Source: Lepidostoma basale
Taxonomy: Eukaryota > Arthropoda > Insecta > Trichoptera > Lepidostomatidae
Assembly (NCBI GenBank): GCA_022606425.2
Contig: JAHDVF020000751.1
Coordinates: 444,501-508,500 of the forward strand
Length of the DNA stretch: 64,000 nucleotides
Direction of reading: 5' to 3'
Below are positions 21,901 through 36,900 of this stretch, in pieces (within the stretch, counting starts at the first letter, position 1; each line of letters starts with the position of its first letter). The translations under genes and the position numbers were made by a program. The notes under the pieces were generated by a model. It did no database searches and was not told the origin of the DNA. It worked only from the letters and a program-made list of their open reading frames with translations.

Positions 21901-24900
21901 TTGAAACTGACATGTGAAATCTGACATAGGACTTTAACATATATACAACTTCCAAAAATTTGTCATACATGGTCATAAAGAAAGTTGGAATGGGGAATGT
22001 TGTAATTACATAAAGCGTGCGCTTAACCCAACCAATGACAGGTCATAAGTCCTGTAAATACCTTGATCAAACATATTCAGTTTCCAATTTGCATCTTCGT
22101 CTCTATTGAGATACAATTAAATCATGAATTGATAACCCACGGTGGGTGAAATCCAGTATTCGTGTACAAGTATAAGTATACATTCACAAAAAATATTGTA
22201 AACATTTAATAAGCTGGGAATTTTTTTTCTCTTTATGACAACAGGTTACACTTCTCACGAGGAGTTGAGCTCCCACATGAGGGCGGAGCACGCCACGGGA
22301 GAGGAGCCAGAGAGAGAGGAAGAAGGGGAGAGATATCTCGATGAGGGGACGGGACTCTTCCTTGGTAAAATCTTCCGTTTATTTTTCTTTATTAATAGAA
22401 ATATATCCACTGAAGCAATGATGGCAGTACATTAGTTCTAGTGCCAATCCAGGAAGTGAAGCCTGGAGCTGGCAAAAGAAGTATGGAAGAATGTATGCGA
22501 AAATAATATATGATAGAATTCTGAACTACGAAATATGGCAGATGACTGCGTCGAAGTAAAATTAAAAAGGATCCTCGAGATGGTTTTGACATATGGAACG
22601 AATGGACGAGAGAAGAATGATTAAAATGGTGTATATGTAAATACAAACAGCGTGATTAGAAAGAGAAGCTGTGGAAGACCAAGGAAAGCATGGCATGACC
22701 AAATTAATCAAATACTAAGAGTTGGCCGCATTCCAAATTGTAAAAATTGACGAGCATGCATATTACGATGTATGAATGTAGAGGAAGCTCGAGAGGTATG
22801 TTAGTACAGAGCAGTATGGGGGTCATCCTCTCTGCCTACCCCTTCGGAGAAATGGCATGATGGTTAGTTAGTTAGTTAGTTATGAAGCTTCAATACATTA
22901 AAAAAAATCTATAGATAATAAAAGATGTCTATCCTTCTGCCTACCTATTATCAATGGATTTCAATATCAATATTTTTAATTTAATGTTTCAATTTTATAT
23001 CTATGATTTCAACGTGTTGAATTCAATTTCTCTAAATTATCTCTCTCTTTTCAGATGAATCAAACACTTCACAACCAGTTGAGGAGGAAACAAAGGTTTT
23101 TTTTATCAATTGTTTTTATTATTTAATCAAATGCCCATCGTTCGCCACTACTTTTTCCCATCTTTCAGGCAATAGATGAATCCTGTGTCAAAAAAACGGC
23201 TCATCTTTTGAGGTAATCCAGGCATCGACCCAATTCTTGACAACTGCGTATGAATCATGCGAAGGCATGCATCATGGATCTGAACAAGTGGTAGTCCGAT
23301 GGTGCCATGTTTGGTGAATAAGGCGGGTGCGGTAGAATCTCCCAACTCATATTCTGTATGTAGTTTTTGGCCGTGATTGCGATGTGAGGTTGAACGTTGT
23401 CGTGTTAATGAATCAGCTTGCTGTGTGCCTACTTTAATCGTATTAGTTGTCGTCGGTAGACTTCCCCCGAGACCGTTTCACCCGGTTTAAGTTAATTTTT
23501 CGGTCAAACTTTTATGTCTTCCAGGCCGATATTTGCCGTGAAAGCTAAATCACCAGGTTTGAAGCATTTATACAATGCCACCCGCATTTTAGCAAAGATT
23601 AGATATCTCAGGTTGCAAAGTTTAGATATCTGGGAGTGGATCTGCTCAGTCAAAATGATATTGTCAGTGAAATAATAGGACAAGTCAACAAGGCTTCGGC
23701 GGTATCAGGTTGTCTTAAGGAGCTCATATGGAAAAACAAGTATAAGAGAATTGACAGTAAGGTCAGAATATACAAAATCTGCATAAGGCCTATACTGACA
23801 TATGACATTGAGACCAGAGCAGATACCATAAGAACGAAGTTTCTTTGATTTATTTAATTACAATGGCAATGTATCGTATCATGGATTCTAGTCAAGTCTT
23901 AGCCACTTCATTCAGGGAAGTAAAGATTTTATAGACTTTTAAAACTTGGTTCACTGTACAATCGTAATCAGTAATAAATTTTAACTTTAATATAAACCAT
24001 TTATTTTCACACACATTAAAAATATCAAATTCTTCTTCTTCTTCCTCTTCTTTAAGTGCCCTGTCGGGTCCCCCCAACGTTGGCGATCACCTCGGCGAAC
24101 CTGTCTCTGTCCTGCGCCGCTCGGAACAGCTCCTCAACACTTCGGATGCCGGTCCACTCCCTCACGTTTCGCAGCCAGGACATTTGTCTCCTTCCGGGCC
24201 CTCGGCGTCCCTCAATTTTTCCCTCCAATATCAGTTGGAGAAGGTGGTACTTTTCCCCACGCAGTATATGACCCAGATATGAGATCTTTCGAACCTTGAT
24301 AGTTGATAACAATTCCCTGTCAACTCTAGCTCGCCTCAGGACTTCGGTATTGGTAACCATATCTGTCCAGGGAACTCTGAGCATTTGGCGATGGAGCCAC
24401 ATTTCAAATGCTTCCAGTTTGTTCATTGAGTTAACTTTCAGGGTCCAAGTTTCACACCCGTACAATAAAACAGACCACACATAGCATTTGATCATTCTCT
24501 GGCGGAGTTTCAAGTTTACGTTATCATTGCAGAAGAGTGATTTCATTTTATTAAACGTAGCTCTTGCTGCCTCAATTCTGCATTTTATCTCTGCATCTGG
24601 GTCAAGAGATTGCGTTAGTATGCTGCCGAGGTATTTAAATTTTTCCACCCTTTCAACGTTACGGTCGTTCAAATGCAATACTGACCCACTGTAGTCAATT
24701 AACAACACCAAATTGTTCTCCTTTTGCTTTATACACTACTGTCATACAATAATAACTAACTAACCATCACGCCGTCTCCCCGAAGGGGTTGGCAGAAAGA
24801 ATGGACTGCCACACTTTTCTTCCCTGACATATTTCTCTTGCTTCCTCAACATTCATACATCGTGTAATGCACGCGCGTCGATTTCTCTGACTTCTCACAT

Positions 24901-27900
24901 GGCCGACATTCAATATTTGATTTATTTGTTCGTGCCACGTTTTCCTCGGTCTTCCTATATTTCTGGTTCCATTTACATATACAATAATAATCAGAACAAA
25001 ATTCAATATAACCCAGAAACATTCTTGGGTATGCAAATCATGTGCGTTTTGAATTACTTTAGGAGAAAAACGAAGTATTCCTCTCTTCCTCTCTTGTATT
25101 CAAAATATTCTCGTAATCTTTCTTGGCGACATTTAGGTTTTTGCATATTTATATTATGAAATTATACTGCAAATAGAAATATATCCACAGAAGCAAAGAT
25201 GGATGGATACACAATGGAGTTCTAGTGCCAACCCTCATGTATGGAAGTGAAGCTTGGAGCTGGCAAAAGAAGGATGAAAGCAGGATAAACGCCGTAGAAA
25301 TGAGATCACTAAGAAGAATGTGCGGGAAAACGTTGTATGATAGAATACCGAACGATAAAATAAGAGAGAAATGTAAGGCAGAAGACTGCATCATGGATAC
25401 AATAAAAAAAAAGGATCCTTGAGATGGTTTGGACATATGGAACGAATGGATGAGAGAAGAATGGTTAAAAAGTTGTACACAAGCAGCGTGAGTGGAAAAA
25501 GAAGCCGAGGACGACCGAGGAAAACATGGCATGACCAAATTAATCAATTACTAAAAGGCGGTCACATCCGAAGTCGGAATAATCGACGTGCGTGCATGGT
25601 ACGATGTATGAATGTAGAGGAAGCCCGAGAGGTATGTCAGGACAGGCCAGTGTGGCGATCCATCCTCTCTGCCTACCCCTCCGGCGAAATGGCGTGATGG
25701 TTAGTTAGTTAGTTAGTGATATTATGATTTTTGACCAAACCTTGCATTAACATGAATAAGTTAGCTATATTCTAACAAGTAAGATTTTTTTTAGGTCTAT
25801 ATGCTGCCCATAAAAGATCACAGAATTTCATAACCTTTTAATTATCTTTCACACTTTATTGGTTTTAATATATATATTTTTTAATGTATACATATACTTG
25901 TATACGAATACTGGATTTCACCCATTGCGGGTTATCAATTCATGATTTAATTTTATCTCAATAGAGACGAAGATGCAAATTGGAAACTGAATATGGTTGA
26001 TCAAGGTGTTTACAGGACTTATGACCTGTCATTGGTTGGGTTAAGCGCACACTTTATGTATTATAATTACAACATTCCCCATTCCTCCTTTCTTATGATC
26101 ATGTCTAACAAATTTCTGGAAGTTGTATATATGAAGTCCTACACCAGATTTCACATGTCAGTTTCAATGCGCCATCTATGAAGATTTTGATTATTAATTT
26201 GATTTTGATTATTAACATATACTCGTATAATCAAAATCTTCATAGATGGCGCATTGAAACTGACATGTGAAAACTGGTGTAGGACTTTAACATATATACA
26301 ACTTCCAAAAATTTCTTAGACATGGTCATAAGAAAGGTGGAATGGGGAATGTTGTAATTACATAAAGCGTGCGCTTAACCCAACCAATGACAGGTCATAA
26401 GTCCTGTAAACACCTTGATCAACCATATTCAGTTTCCAATTTGCATCTTCGTCTCTATTGGATACAATTAAATCATTTATTGGTTTTAATTGTTTTTACA
26501 AAATTTCAGTCTACCCCTGGAATTGTGGTTTCAGGACGAAGATTCGGATTCAGAATGGCTGTGGATCGTGCAGACAGGAGAGGAGGAAGAAGAGACAGAT
26601 TTTTCCACTGTGTCCCCTCGCAAGCATCAGTGCTCTCTTTGCAAGTAAGAACATTCTAAAACTGTTTGCATGTGCATTCATATGAAAGAAAAGGTGATAA
26701 AGACTTGACTTGTAGATAAAATTAAATGTGTAGCTGTTTATATAACCGCTGAGCTAATAAGCAGAATAAGGTTCTTTAGGTATTTGATATTCTGATTTTG
26801 AAAATTTGGTTTGGTTCATGTGGTGCTCCTGTAAATTTGGAGATATTTCGCGTATAAGTGAATTGTTTTGGTCAATTTAACTGTTGCCGCACTTTATAAT
26901 AGTTAATTGTGACACGTAATACGTTTGTACTGTTTTGCTGTTAAAATTATATTAGTTTTATTGTTTTTATAAAGAATTTTGACAGGTGTAAAAATAAATT
27001 TTTCATTTGTTCCAATGACAATTTGAATAATTTCTTCAATATTATTTTAAAGTTCTTGCTGGTTAAGTGCCTAATTACAGCTAATTTAAAAAACGGTGGA
27101 TACGTGTAACATAAATTAAATAAACACAAAAGTCCGGATCGTCCATGTCAACATGTGCAACATCGAAAAAACATTATGTGTTATTACATTATGTGCTAAA
27201 TTTAAAAAAACGGTGGATTCGTGGAACATAAATTAAATAGTCAATATGTGCACCATCTAAAAAGAACATTTTGTGTTAAATTATTTTTATTTTGTTATTT
27301 TATTTTATATCATTGTATTTTATATTATTTGTTTTAGATTTATTTTGTGGGTGTTGGACGATCGAAGTGTGCGCGGGAGATGCTTATTGGTGGCGATGAG
27401 GTTCGCAACCCATCACACCGCGTCTCCCGCGGCGGGGCGAAAAGAGAAGGATGGAGTGCCGCATCAGTAAAAGTGTTAGTTAGTTAGTTAATTAAATGTG
27501 TAGCTGTTTATATAACCGCTGAGCTAATAAGCAGAATAAGGTTCTTTAGGTATTTGATGTGGCTTAAACTAACTAACTAACCATCACGCCATCTCGCCGG
27601 ATGGGTAGGCAGAAATAATGTACCGCCACATAGTTCTGTCCTGACATACTTCTCTCGCTTTCTCTATATTTATACATTGTAAGATGGAGTAGGCAGAGAA
27701 GACGATTATGGAGGGACCACATTGAGAGATGACAATTAGGATGAAACAATTTCGAGAAAAAAGCCGACCGAAGAATTCAGTTGGGTTGGGCGGCCTTTGG
27801 GAAATTACGTCATGTTCTCACTTCCAAAATACCACAATGCCTCAAGACTAAAGTCTTCAAACAGTGCGATGACGTACGGAGCCGAGACGTGGACATTGAC

Positions 27901-30900
27901 AAAAGGTCTAGTCCACAGATTCAAAGTTGCCCAGCGCGCCATGGAAGGAGCCATGCTTTGAATAACCTTGAGGGATAGATTTAGAAACGAATTTATTCGA
28001 CAACAAACCAAGGTGACTGAGGTGGCTCTACGGATAGGCAGGCTAAAGTGGCGGTGGGCTGGCCATATCTGTCGGAAAACCGACAGCCGACGGGGAAGAC
28101 GGGTTCTGGATTGGAGACCGCGTACAGGATTCCGTAGAGTTGGACGTCCCCCTGCCCGCTGGACCGACGATCTGAAGAGGATTGCTGGACATGGATGGAT
28201 GGCATGATGGATGGATGGATGGCAATGGATAGGGGGCGGTGGCGGGCTTTGCGAGAGGCCTACATTCAGCAGTGGATGACAGACGGCCGATGATGATGAT
28301 GACATTGAGAGAATGGATCCAGCAAGAATTCCTAAGATCGTGATGCACAAGACTCCAGAGAAAAAGAAGAGTTATATGTTTCCCTGTCTCTGGTCTGGTG
28401 AAATTCACGTGACAATAAAAATAGCGATAGACTACCCATCAATCGCATGCCATGCGACACCGCCCCACTTCACATCTCATACTTCGCTCCTGTACCGATC
28501 GCCGCTAAAAACTAAACACTGTTTCATTTTTCACCCGCTTTCAGTACTTTGGCCCATAGAGTATTGCCACGCTTTTTTCCCCGTGGACTACATCGGAGAC
28601 GAGTGCAGTCAGCGGCCTAAAAAAAATATAGCTACTCAATGTCAGTCATGTAAGCATTCAGAAAAATCTACGTGTATGTATGAATGTTGAAGTAGTGAGA
28701 GAAGTATCTCAGGAATGAGAAGTGTGGTAGTCCATTCTTTCTGCCTCCCTTCAGAGCACAGCTTTATGATTAGTAATTTAGCTAGTAAGTTGAAAACTGA
28801 CATATTCATCTATATAAAATATTATAATGTCTGAATGATTAATGTCAATTTTATCATCAGGAAGCGGTATGGCACAATGGCCCGTCTTATGCGACACGTG
28901 TGCTCTACGTCGCCTGCAGCAATTGGCCCCTACACTTGCTCCATCTGCTCAACGGCTTTCCGCACCAAAGTTCGTCTGCACTTTCATATGTGAGTGATTA
29001 TTAATTTTTTTTAATGAGGTTTTGGCAACCCTTGATTTAAGGAGGGAAGGGTTTACAGCAACCCTGATTTTTTTCAATCTGATTCAGGGCTCTATTGTAT
29101 ATATTCTGGAATAAATAGTTATTTTTGTTCTTGACGGTTACCTGCGACAGCGCCGAAATCTGCCTTTGGTGATTCCAGTAGAAAGAGCCATCCTGAAGGT
29201 TCCGGGTTCGATTCCCGGCGAGGGCAGTGTGATTGTCACACTGTCTTTGGTCTGGTGTAGAATTCACGTGACAATAAAAATGGTGATAGATTAGCTACCT
29301 ATCACATGTCATGAGAATCACTAAGTAACTAGCTAACTAACTAACCATCATGCCATCTCCCCGAAGGGGTAAGCAGAAAGAATGGACTGCCACACTTTTC
29401 TTTCCTGATATATTTCTCTCGCTTCCTCATCATTCATACATCGTGTCATGCACTCGCGTTGATTTCTCTGACTCCTCACATGGCCGACATTCAATATTTG
29501 ATTTATTCGATCGTGCCACGTTTTCCTTGGTCTTCCTCTATTTCTGGTACCATTTACATCATTACCATATAATTTTTTTACCATTCTTTCTTCATTTATT
29601 CTTTCTATATGTCCAAACCATCTTAATGATCCTTTCATTATTTCGTTCATAACACCGTCATTCGCACCGCATTCACTCCTTATATTTTCATTCGACACTC
29701 TATCATACACAGACTATATCACACATTCGTCTAAGAGATCTCATTTCTACTGCATTTATTCTACTTTCATCCTTCTTTTGCCAGTTCCATGCTTCGCTTC
29801 TATACATAAGGGTCGGTAGAAGAACACCATTGTGCACTGCCATTCTAGATTTTTTGGATAGGTTTTGGTTTGCGATAACAACTTTAAGTGCACCATTCAC
29901 TTTGCTGCCTGTCCCAACCCTCCTTTCAATATCCCTCTCCACTCGCCCATCTCTTGTAAACATACTACCTAAATACACGAACTCATGCTCCTAATTTTCA
30001 CCATTCACGCTAATGTTGCAGACTGTCGTGATTTCTTCTTTTTCAAAAATCATTACCTTGGATTTATTAACATTCATCATCAGATCATTTCGCATGCATA
30101 TCTCATTTATAGATATCTCCGACAGCGACAGCACAGATTGTTTTACCTACCGGCCACCAGAACTAATCTGCCTCTGGTGACGTCGGTGGGAAGAGCAATT
30201 AGTCTGCTGATTGCGGTCTCCTCGGAGATCGACGTCTTTCATGTTAGTGAAAGTACGTTCAGGGGACAAATACTCTTGACTTTGGAAAGAATCTTGTCTT
30301 CCTAATGTCGAACCATCACTAATGCGTTCCTGGTATTATGTTGTATGTATATAATATTTTACCTGTACTCAATAGACGCCTTAAACATTTATGCTGTTTG
30401 TATTGTCTTTTGAGTTAATAAACTGATTTGATTTGATTTGATTTAAAATTATAATAAAAAATAAAAAAATTCTTCATAATAGAATTTCACTGTGTTAAGT
30501 AAATTCAAGTTATAAAAAAAAACGAATTAACTGTTTGATTTTTGTATTCTAGGCGTCATATGCATGCGATGGGCGGACGCGGAGGCCTTCTGGCCTGTCC
30601 GCAGTGCCCCGGCCGGGAGTTTGCCGAGGAGGGTGAGCTGTATGACCACGCGCGTCAAGCGCACGCGCGGCGCCACCGCTGCCCGCGCCCCGGTTGCACA
30701 AAAGACTTCCTGCTCAGGTGTGTATCAATAACTTGTTTTATGAATTATTTATAATATAGTGCGAATGAAAGTGCTATGAACAAAATAATGAACGGATCTG
30801 GACACATGAAAAAAATGAATGAAGAAATAAACAAACAAAACAAACAAACAAACCATCACGCCGTTTCTCCGCAGAGTAGGCAGAGAGAATGGACCGCCAC

Positions 30901-33900
30901 CCTACTCTATCCTGGCAAACCTCTCTAGCTTCCTCCACATTCATACAACGAGTCATACACGCACGTCGATTCCTCCGACTTCTAACATGACCAACCTTTA
31001 AAATTAGGTTAATTTGGTCATGCCATGTTTTCCTCGGTCTGCATCGACTTCGTACCCCATTTACATCATTAACGTATACTTTCTTAACAATTCTTTCTCC
31101 ATCCATGCGTTCCATATGTCCGAATCAACGCAGTGATCCTTTCATAATTTTGTTCATAATACCTTCTTCCGCTCTACATTCCTTTCTTATATCAGCATTT
31201 GAGATTCTGTCGTATATCGTTCTACCACACATACGTCTTAGGGACCTCATTTCTACCGCATTTATTCTGCTCTCATCCTTCTTCTGCCAGTTCCATGCTT
31301 CGCTTCCATACATTAGGGTTGGGACCAGAACTCCATTGTAAATGACCGTTTTCGCTTTCATTGATAAATTCTTGTTTCCAATAACTATTTTTAAAGCTCC
31401 ATTCACTTTGTTACCCGCACCAACCCTTCTTTCGAAGTCACTATCCGTTCGGCCATCTGATGTGAACATGCTACCTAAATACACAAATTCCCTCACCTGT
31501 TCCAAGTTCTCTTCGTTCACACTTATATTACAAACTGTCATTTGCTCTAATAAATAATGGTAACGTTAATGATGTATACGGAACTAGAAATATAGGAAGA
31601 CCGAGGGAAGAGTGGCACGATCAAATATATCGAATATTGAATGTCAGCCATGTGAGGAATCGGAGAAATCATAATAAATCCAGTAGAAATGAGATCTCTT
31701 AGATGAATGTGTGATAACCTTATATTGTGGGTATTCTGCGAAAAAGCACTAAGTCAAAATTACTACTTCTGAGATAATTGAAGTTCAAAGTTTTTAAGGA
31801 TATAACAATTTTTTTTTATACTTAAGATTACTAAGCCAATTTGTAAAAAAGACACGATGTTTGAATGGTGTGGAAGCAAGTCTAATTAATATATTTTCTC
31901 TCAGGGCATCTCTCACCACGCACCTGCGCTGCCACGAGGGAGAGAGAAGTCATACGTGTGAAGAGTGCGGAAAGAAGTTTCTGGATAGGCAGACTCTAAC
32001 GGAACACCGCGTCACGCATCTGAAGGTGAGTCAAATTTGAGGATAGCTAAAACAGGGCATCGAGGTTAGGCATTTCATATTCGTGAAAGTACATTCAGAA
32101 GACAAATACTCTTGACTTTGGAGAGTATCTTGTATTCCTAATGTCGAACCATCTCTCATGCGTTCCTAGTATTATATATTTATTATGTTTTACCTGTTCT
32201 CAATAGATGCCTTAAACTATAAAAAATGTTTGTAATGTCTTTTGAGAAAATAAACTGATTTGATTTGATTTGAATTTGATTTGATAATATATATGATTAA
32301 TATATATGTATTTATCTGAATAATATATATAAATGAATTTTAAGCATTTGTACCGTTACAATCAATAAATCTATTTCCCCCAGAAAATGCGCATTACTTT
32401 TACAATGGACCCTGTACAACTTTTGAACCATTCTTCGCATATGCATTCTTTCCATCCAAACCATCTTAGTGACCCTTTATTTACATCTTAGTGACACTTT
32501 CTTTTATTTTCGTTTCATTTTCTATAATTCGCGTATTCTTCTTGGTGGTCTTATTTCTATGGCATTAATCTTACCGTATTTTTCATTTCATTTAAACATT
32601 GGGACGCGTCATATTGTCTGCAAAATACGGTACTTCATTCCATCTTTTACCAGCTCCAAGGTTCACTTCCATACGTAAGGGTTGGCAATGAAACTTCATT
32701 GTGTAATATCATCTTTGCTTCAGTTGATGTATAGTCGAGAATTGGTCGAATGATTTTTGTAACTGGACATCTCAAATTATGAGTTTTGTTTATCATGTGT
32801 TATGTATTTGAATTTGTTAGGTGAAGCCGTTCCAATGCCACATTTGCCTGAAGGCGCTGAGCAGACGAAGCCGGCTGCGAATGCATCTCTTAACCCACAG
32901 TTCGGAGCCTGTTGAGGCACGGGTTCTCTCCTGTCGGATCTGCCAGGGTGCCTTCAAGGACCACACACAAGCAGAGGTAAAAATACAACAAGAGTTGTCA
33001 CATAACACATCTTAAGGAGCTCCACTGGTTGAAGTGTCCAGAAAGGATACAATACAAGCTCTGCTGGACGGTCTATAAGGCGTTGCATGGAATGGCACCA
33101 TCTTATATATCTGAACTTTGCATCAACGAGAACCTGAATGCTAGACAGTCTACATTGCGATCAGTAGATTGACTGTGCCAAAACGCTGTCCAAGCACAAA
33201 CTTCGGTGACCGTGCCTTCGCGTTCACCCGTGCCTTCAGCCTTGAACAATCTTCTAGCAGACCTTAAGTGCATTGAGAATCAATCAGAGTTTAGATCGAG
33301 ACTCAAAACGCACCTTTTCAAATTATCATTTTCTGACAGGAAGGGCTGATCGACTTCCGTCAGGTGCAGCCCTCATACTAAATATGTTTATTATTTTTGT
33401 TATCATTATTATTATTATTATCTAGTTGATAAAACGGAGCATCTTCTACAGCGCCCTTGAGATGAGTAATTCATAAAAATGGCGCTCTATAAATTATCCA
33501 ATTTATTATTATTATAACTAACTAATTAACCAACTCGCCGTCCCTCCGAAGGGGTAGGAAGAAATAATGGATTACCACACTGTTTTCTGACACACTTCTC
33601 TCGCTTCTTCTGGTCGACATTTAACTTTACTTTTATTTATATGATCGTGCCACATTTTCCTCGGTCTTTCTTTATTTCTATTTCTAGTTCCATTTTTCAC
33701 AGTTTACATACTTTCTTTATCATTCTATCGGAAGAAGGTATTATTAACAAAATTATGAAAGGATTGCTGCGTTGGTTCAGACATATGGATCATATGGAGA
33801 AAGAATGGTTAAGAAAGTATACATTCGCAATGTAAATGGAGTACGGAGTCAAGGTAGACCATGGAAAACATGGCATGACCAAATTAATAAAATTTTATGG

Positions 33901-36900
33901 TTCATTATGTTAGAAGTCAGAAGTTGCATGCCTGTGGAGAAAGCTAGAGAGATGTGTCAGGATAGAGTAGTGTGGTGGTCCATTCTTTCTGCCTACCCCT
34001 GCGGAGTGATGGCTTGTTTGTTTGATTGTTTAAAATATTTATTGATTATTTTCAGGAACACTTAAATGCTTTGGGAATATGCCCAGAGTTCGATGAAGCA
34101 GATCCGGATAACCCATCGCAATCTAGTCATGAAACTAACCTACGCGTACAAAATAATATTAATAACCAAAGCAACGAAAACATCAAACTGTTTGAAGACT
34201 TCAGAGAAGTGGACACGAATCATACTTCGAAGAGTCTCCACCGTGAGCTAGCGTTAAGCGATGAAGATGAAAACGTTGACGGGGACTTGTCTGGTGAAGG
34301 AGAGGAACGGGTGACGGGAAGAAAAGACAGCACGAGGGAGGATCTGTTGTCGCCGGCGGCCAGAAAGATTATTTTTTCTATAGAAATGGATAAAGTGTTT
34401 CGTTGTGAGTATTGTGAAAGGTGAGTTTTTGGCAGCAATATATTTTTTATTTTATGTTTAGAGAAATATCCAGAATCTGAATTTATTATTGCAACAACAA
34501 CATTTTGAATGTATACAAATTCTTGTAGACAAATACTGGATTTCACCCATTGCGGATAAATTATTTTTATTTTACAAGATGATTGCAAATTGGTATCTCA
34601 ATTGAGAGAATTTATCCGCAATGGGTGAAATCCAGTATTTGTCTACAAGAATTTGTATACATTCAAAATGTTGTTGTATAAATATAACTGGTACATGCAG
34701 GCAAAAAATTGGAGAGACATCTCCAGGCGAAATCTAGTACTGTATGATTTGCATAGACTTTCACAGTACATTAATAAAGGTTTTCTGCTTAATGCTTTCT
34801 AATCTTAATATAGATGACGCTAGTGTAGAGTGAACATAAAAATGTGAAAATAGGTGTAGAAATCTACCATATATACAAGTTCCAAAAAGTTTGTCAGACG
34901 TGGTGGTCATAACGGCGGAATGGGGAATGTTGTTAAACGTGAAGCGATCGCTCAACCCAACCAATGACAGGTCATAAGTCCTGTAAGCGCCTCGGCCACC
35001 ACCTTCTGTTCCCAGAAAACAATTTGCATCTTCGTCTCTATTGAGATACAATTAATTATTATTGCAAGTTTAAAAATTGAAAAAAAAAATTAAAATAACT
35101 TACTAACCATCACGCCGTCTTCTCGAAGGGGTAGAAAAAAGGGGCAGAAAGAAAGGACTTCCACATTTTTTTTCTGGCATACTTCTCTCGCTTCCTCAAC
35201 ATTCATACATTGTGTCATGCATGCACGTCGATTTCTCTTACTCCTCACGTGGCCGACATTCAATATATGATTTATTTGATCGTGCCACGTTATCCTCCAT
35301 CGCTAGTTCCATTTACATGGTAAACATATACTTTTTACCATTCTTTCTTCATTCATTCTATCCATGTGTCCAAACCATATTAATGATTATTTCATTATTT
35401 TGTTCATAACACCATCATTCGCACCGCATTCACTTCTTATATTTACATTCGACACTCTACCATACACAGAGTATGCACACATTTGTCTAAGAGATCTCAT
35501 TTCTACGACATTTATTCTACTTTCATCCTTCTTTTGCCAGTTCCATGCTTCGCTTCCATACTTAATGTTCGGTACAAGAACACCACTGTGCACTGCCATT
35601 TTAACTTTTTTGGATAGGTTTTTGTTTGCGATGACAACTTTTATTCGCTAGTTTAAATATTGAATTGAAGTTTAAATATATTCCAAAATAATGAAACGGT
35701 CACTAAGATGATTTGGGTACACGGAAAGAATGTATGATAAAGAAAGTAGTGAACAATGTAATTGAAACAAGAAATAGAGGAAGACCGGGGAAAATGTGGC
35801 ACAATCAAATATTAAATGTCGGCTATGTAAAATCGACACGCATGCATGATAAGATACATGAATGTTCAGAAAGTGAGAGAAATATGTCAGGAGAGAACAG
35901 TGGCGGTTCATTCTATCGCATACCCCTTCAGGGAGATGGCGTGGTGGTTAGTTAGTTAATTATTTAGTTAATATGGCCGAGTCATAGAGGGCTCCCTCCG
36001 CTTACCCGAAGCTGTTATAGGCGCAGCGGCGCCTTTCGTCAGCTTCACTCGTGCACTCCCTAAGCCCGTCCCCCGTCCATGCGGGACTTACGTTAAAAAA
36101 AAAATAATAATATATGTATATTTGCAACCAAGGGGGACCCAGACCACATTTAAGCTACGCTACTCTCCCTCGATGTCCCGCCGTACACACATAGCAATAC
36201 AACAGCAAAAGAAAATACACAATTGATACATAAATAATATTATTTAGTTAGTATAAAGCTCATGTTGGGTTATGTAAGGTTATTTTAATTATAGTAAAAC
36301 ATAATTTATTGTCCAGGTTATATTCCACCCCAGCAGCCCTGAACATGCACCGTTCTTCGCAGCACAAGAAGGGAACCAAAAACCCTTTCATATGCCACAT
36401 CTGCGGGGCCCACTTCTCCACCTACTCCAGGTCAGCCTTAACTATACTTAACACATTATTGCTGGTTGTGGTTTGTCACTAATATTTGGTGTAACAGATT
36501 TGTCACCAATACGAGATGTGTGCAATAAATACGCGAACTAGGGTCATAAAAACTATACGAGTATTTTAGAAAACTTCATCTACATTCTCCATTCATCACT
36601 AGGTACTTGTCCCATCTTCTTTTCTGCTGTTCAAAGCACCCCTGAAAGTCCTTGGCAGTTAGGCTTTTTAATTTCCTCGTTGTTTCTTGTTACATTGTTT
36701 CCACATAACCCCAATGGTGTCCTCTCATCATCATTTTGCATTTTGGAAAAAGGAAAAAGTCAGAGTAAAATAATTGTCTTAGTGTTGTCCATTTATTTCT
36801 GATTTGAATAAGTTAAAAGAATTGTCTCTGTGTTGTTAATTTGTTTCCAATTTGAATAAGGTAAAACAATTGTCTTCAGTGTTATTAATTTGTTTTTGAC

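Noticed and set aside
26510..26659. Exon 6 in the frame GRRFGFRMAVDRADRRGGRR from the acceptor at 26509
   Set aside because: It destroys the CSLC pair and the link to exon 7. The acceptor at 26534 gives a consistent zinc-finger frame.
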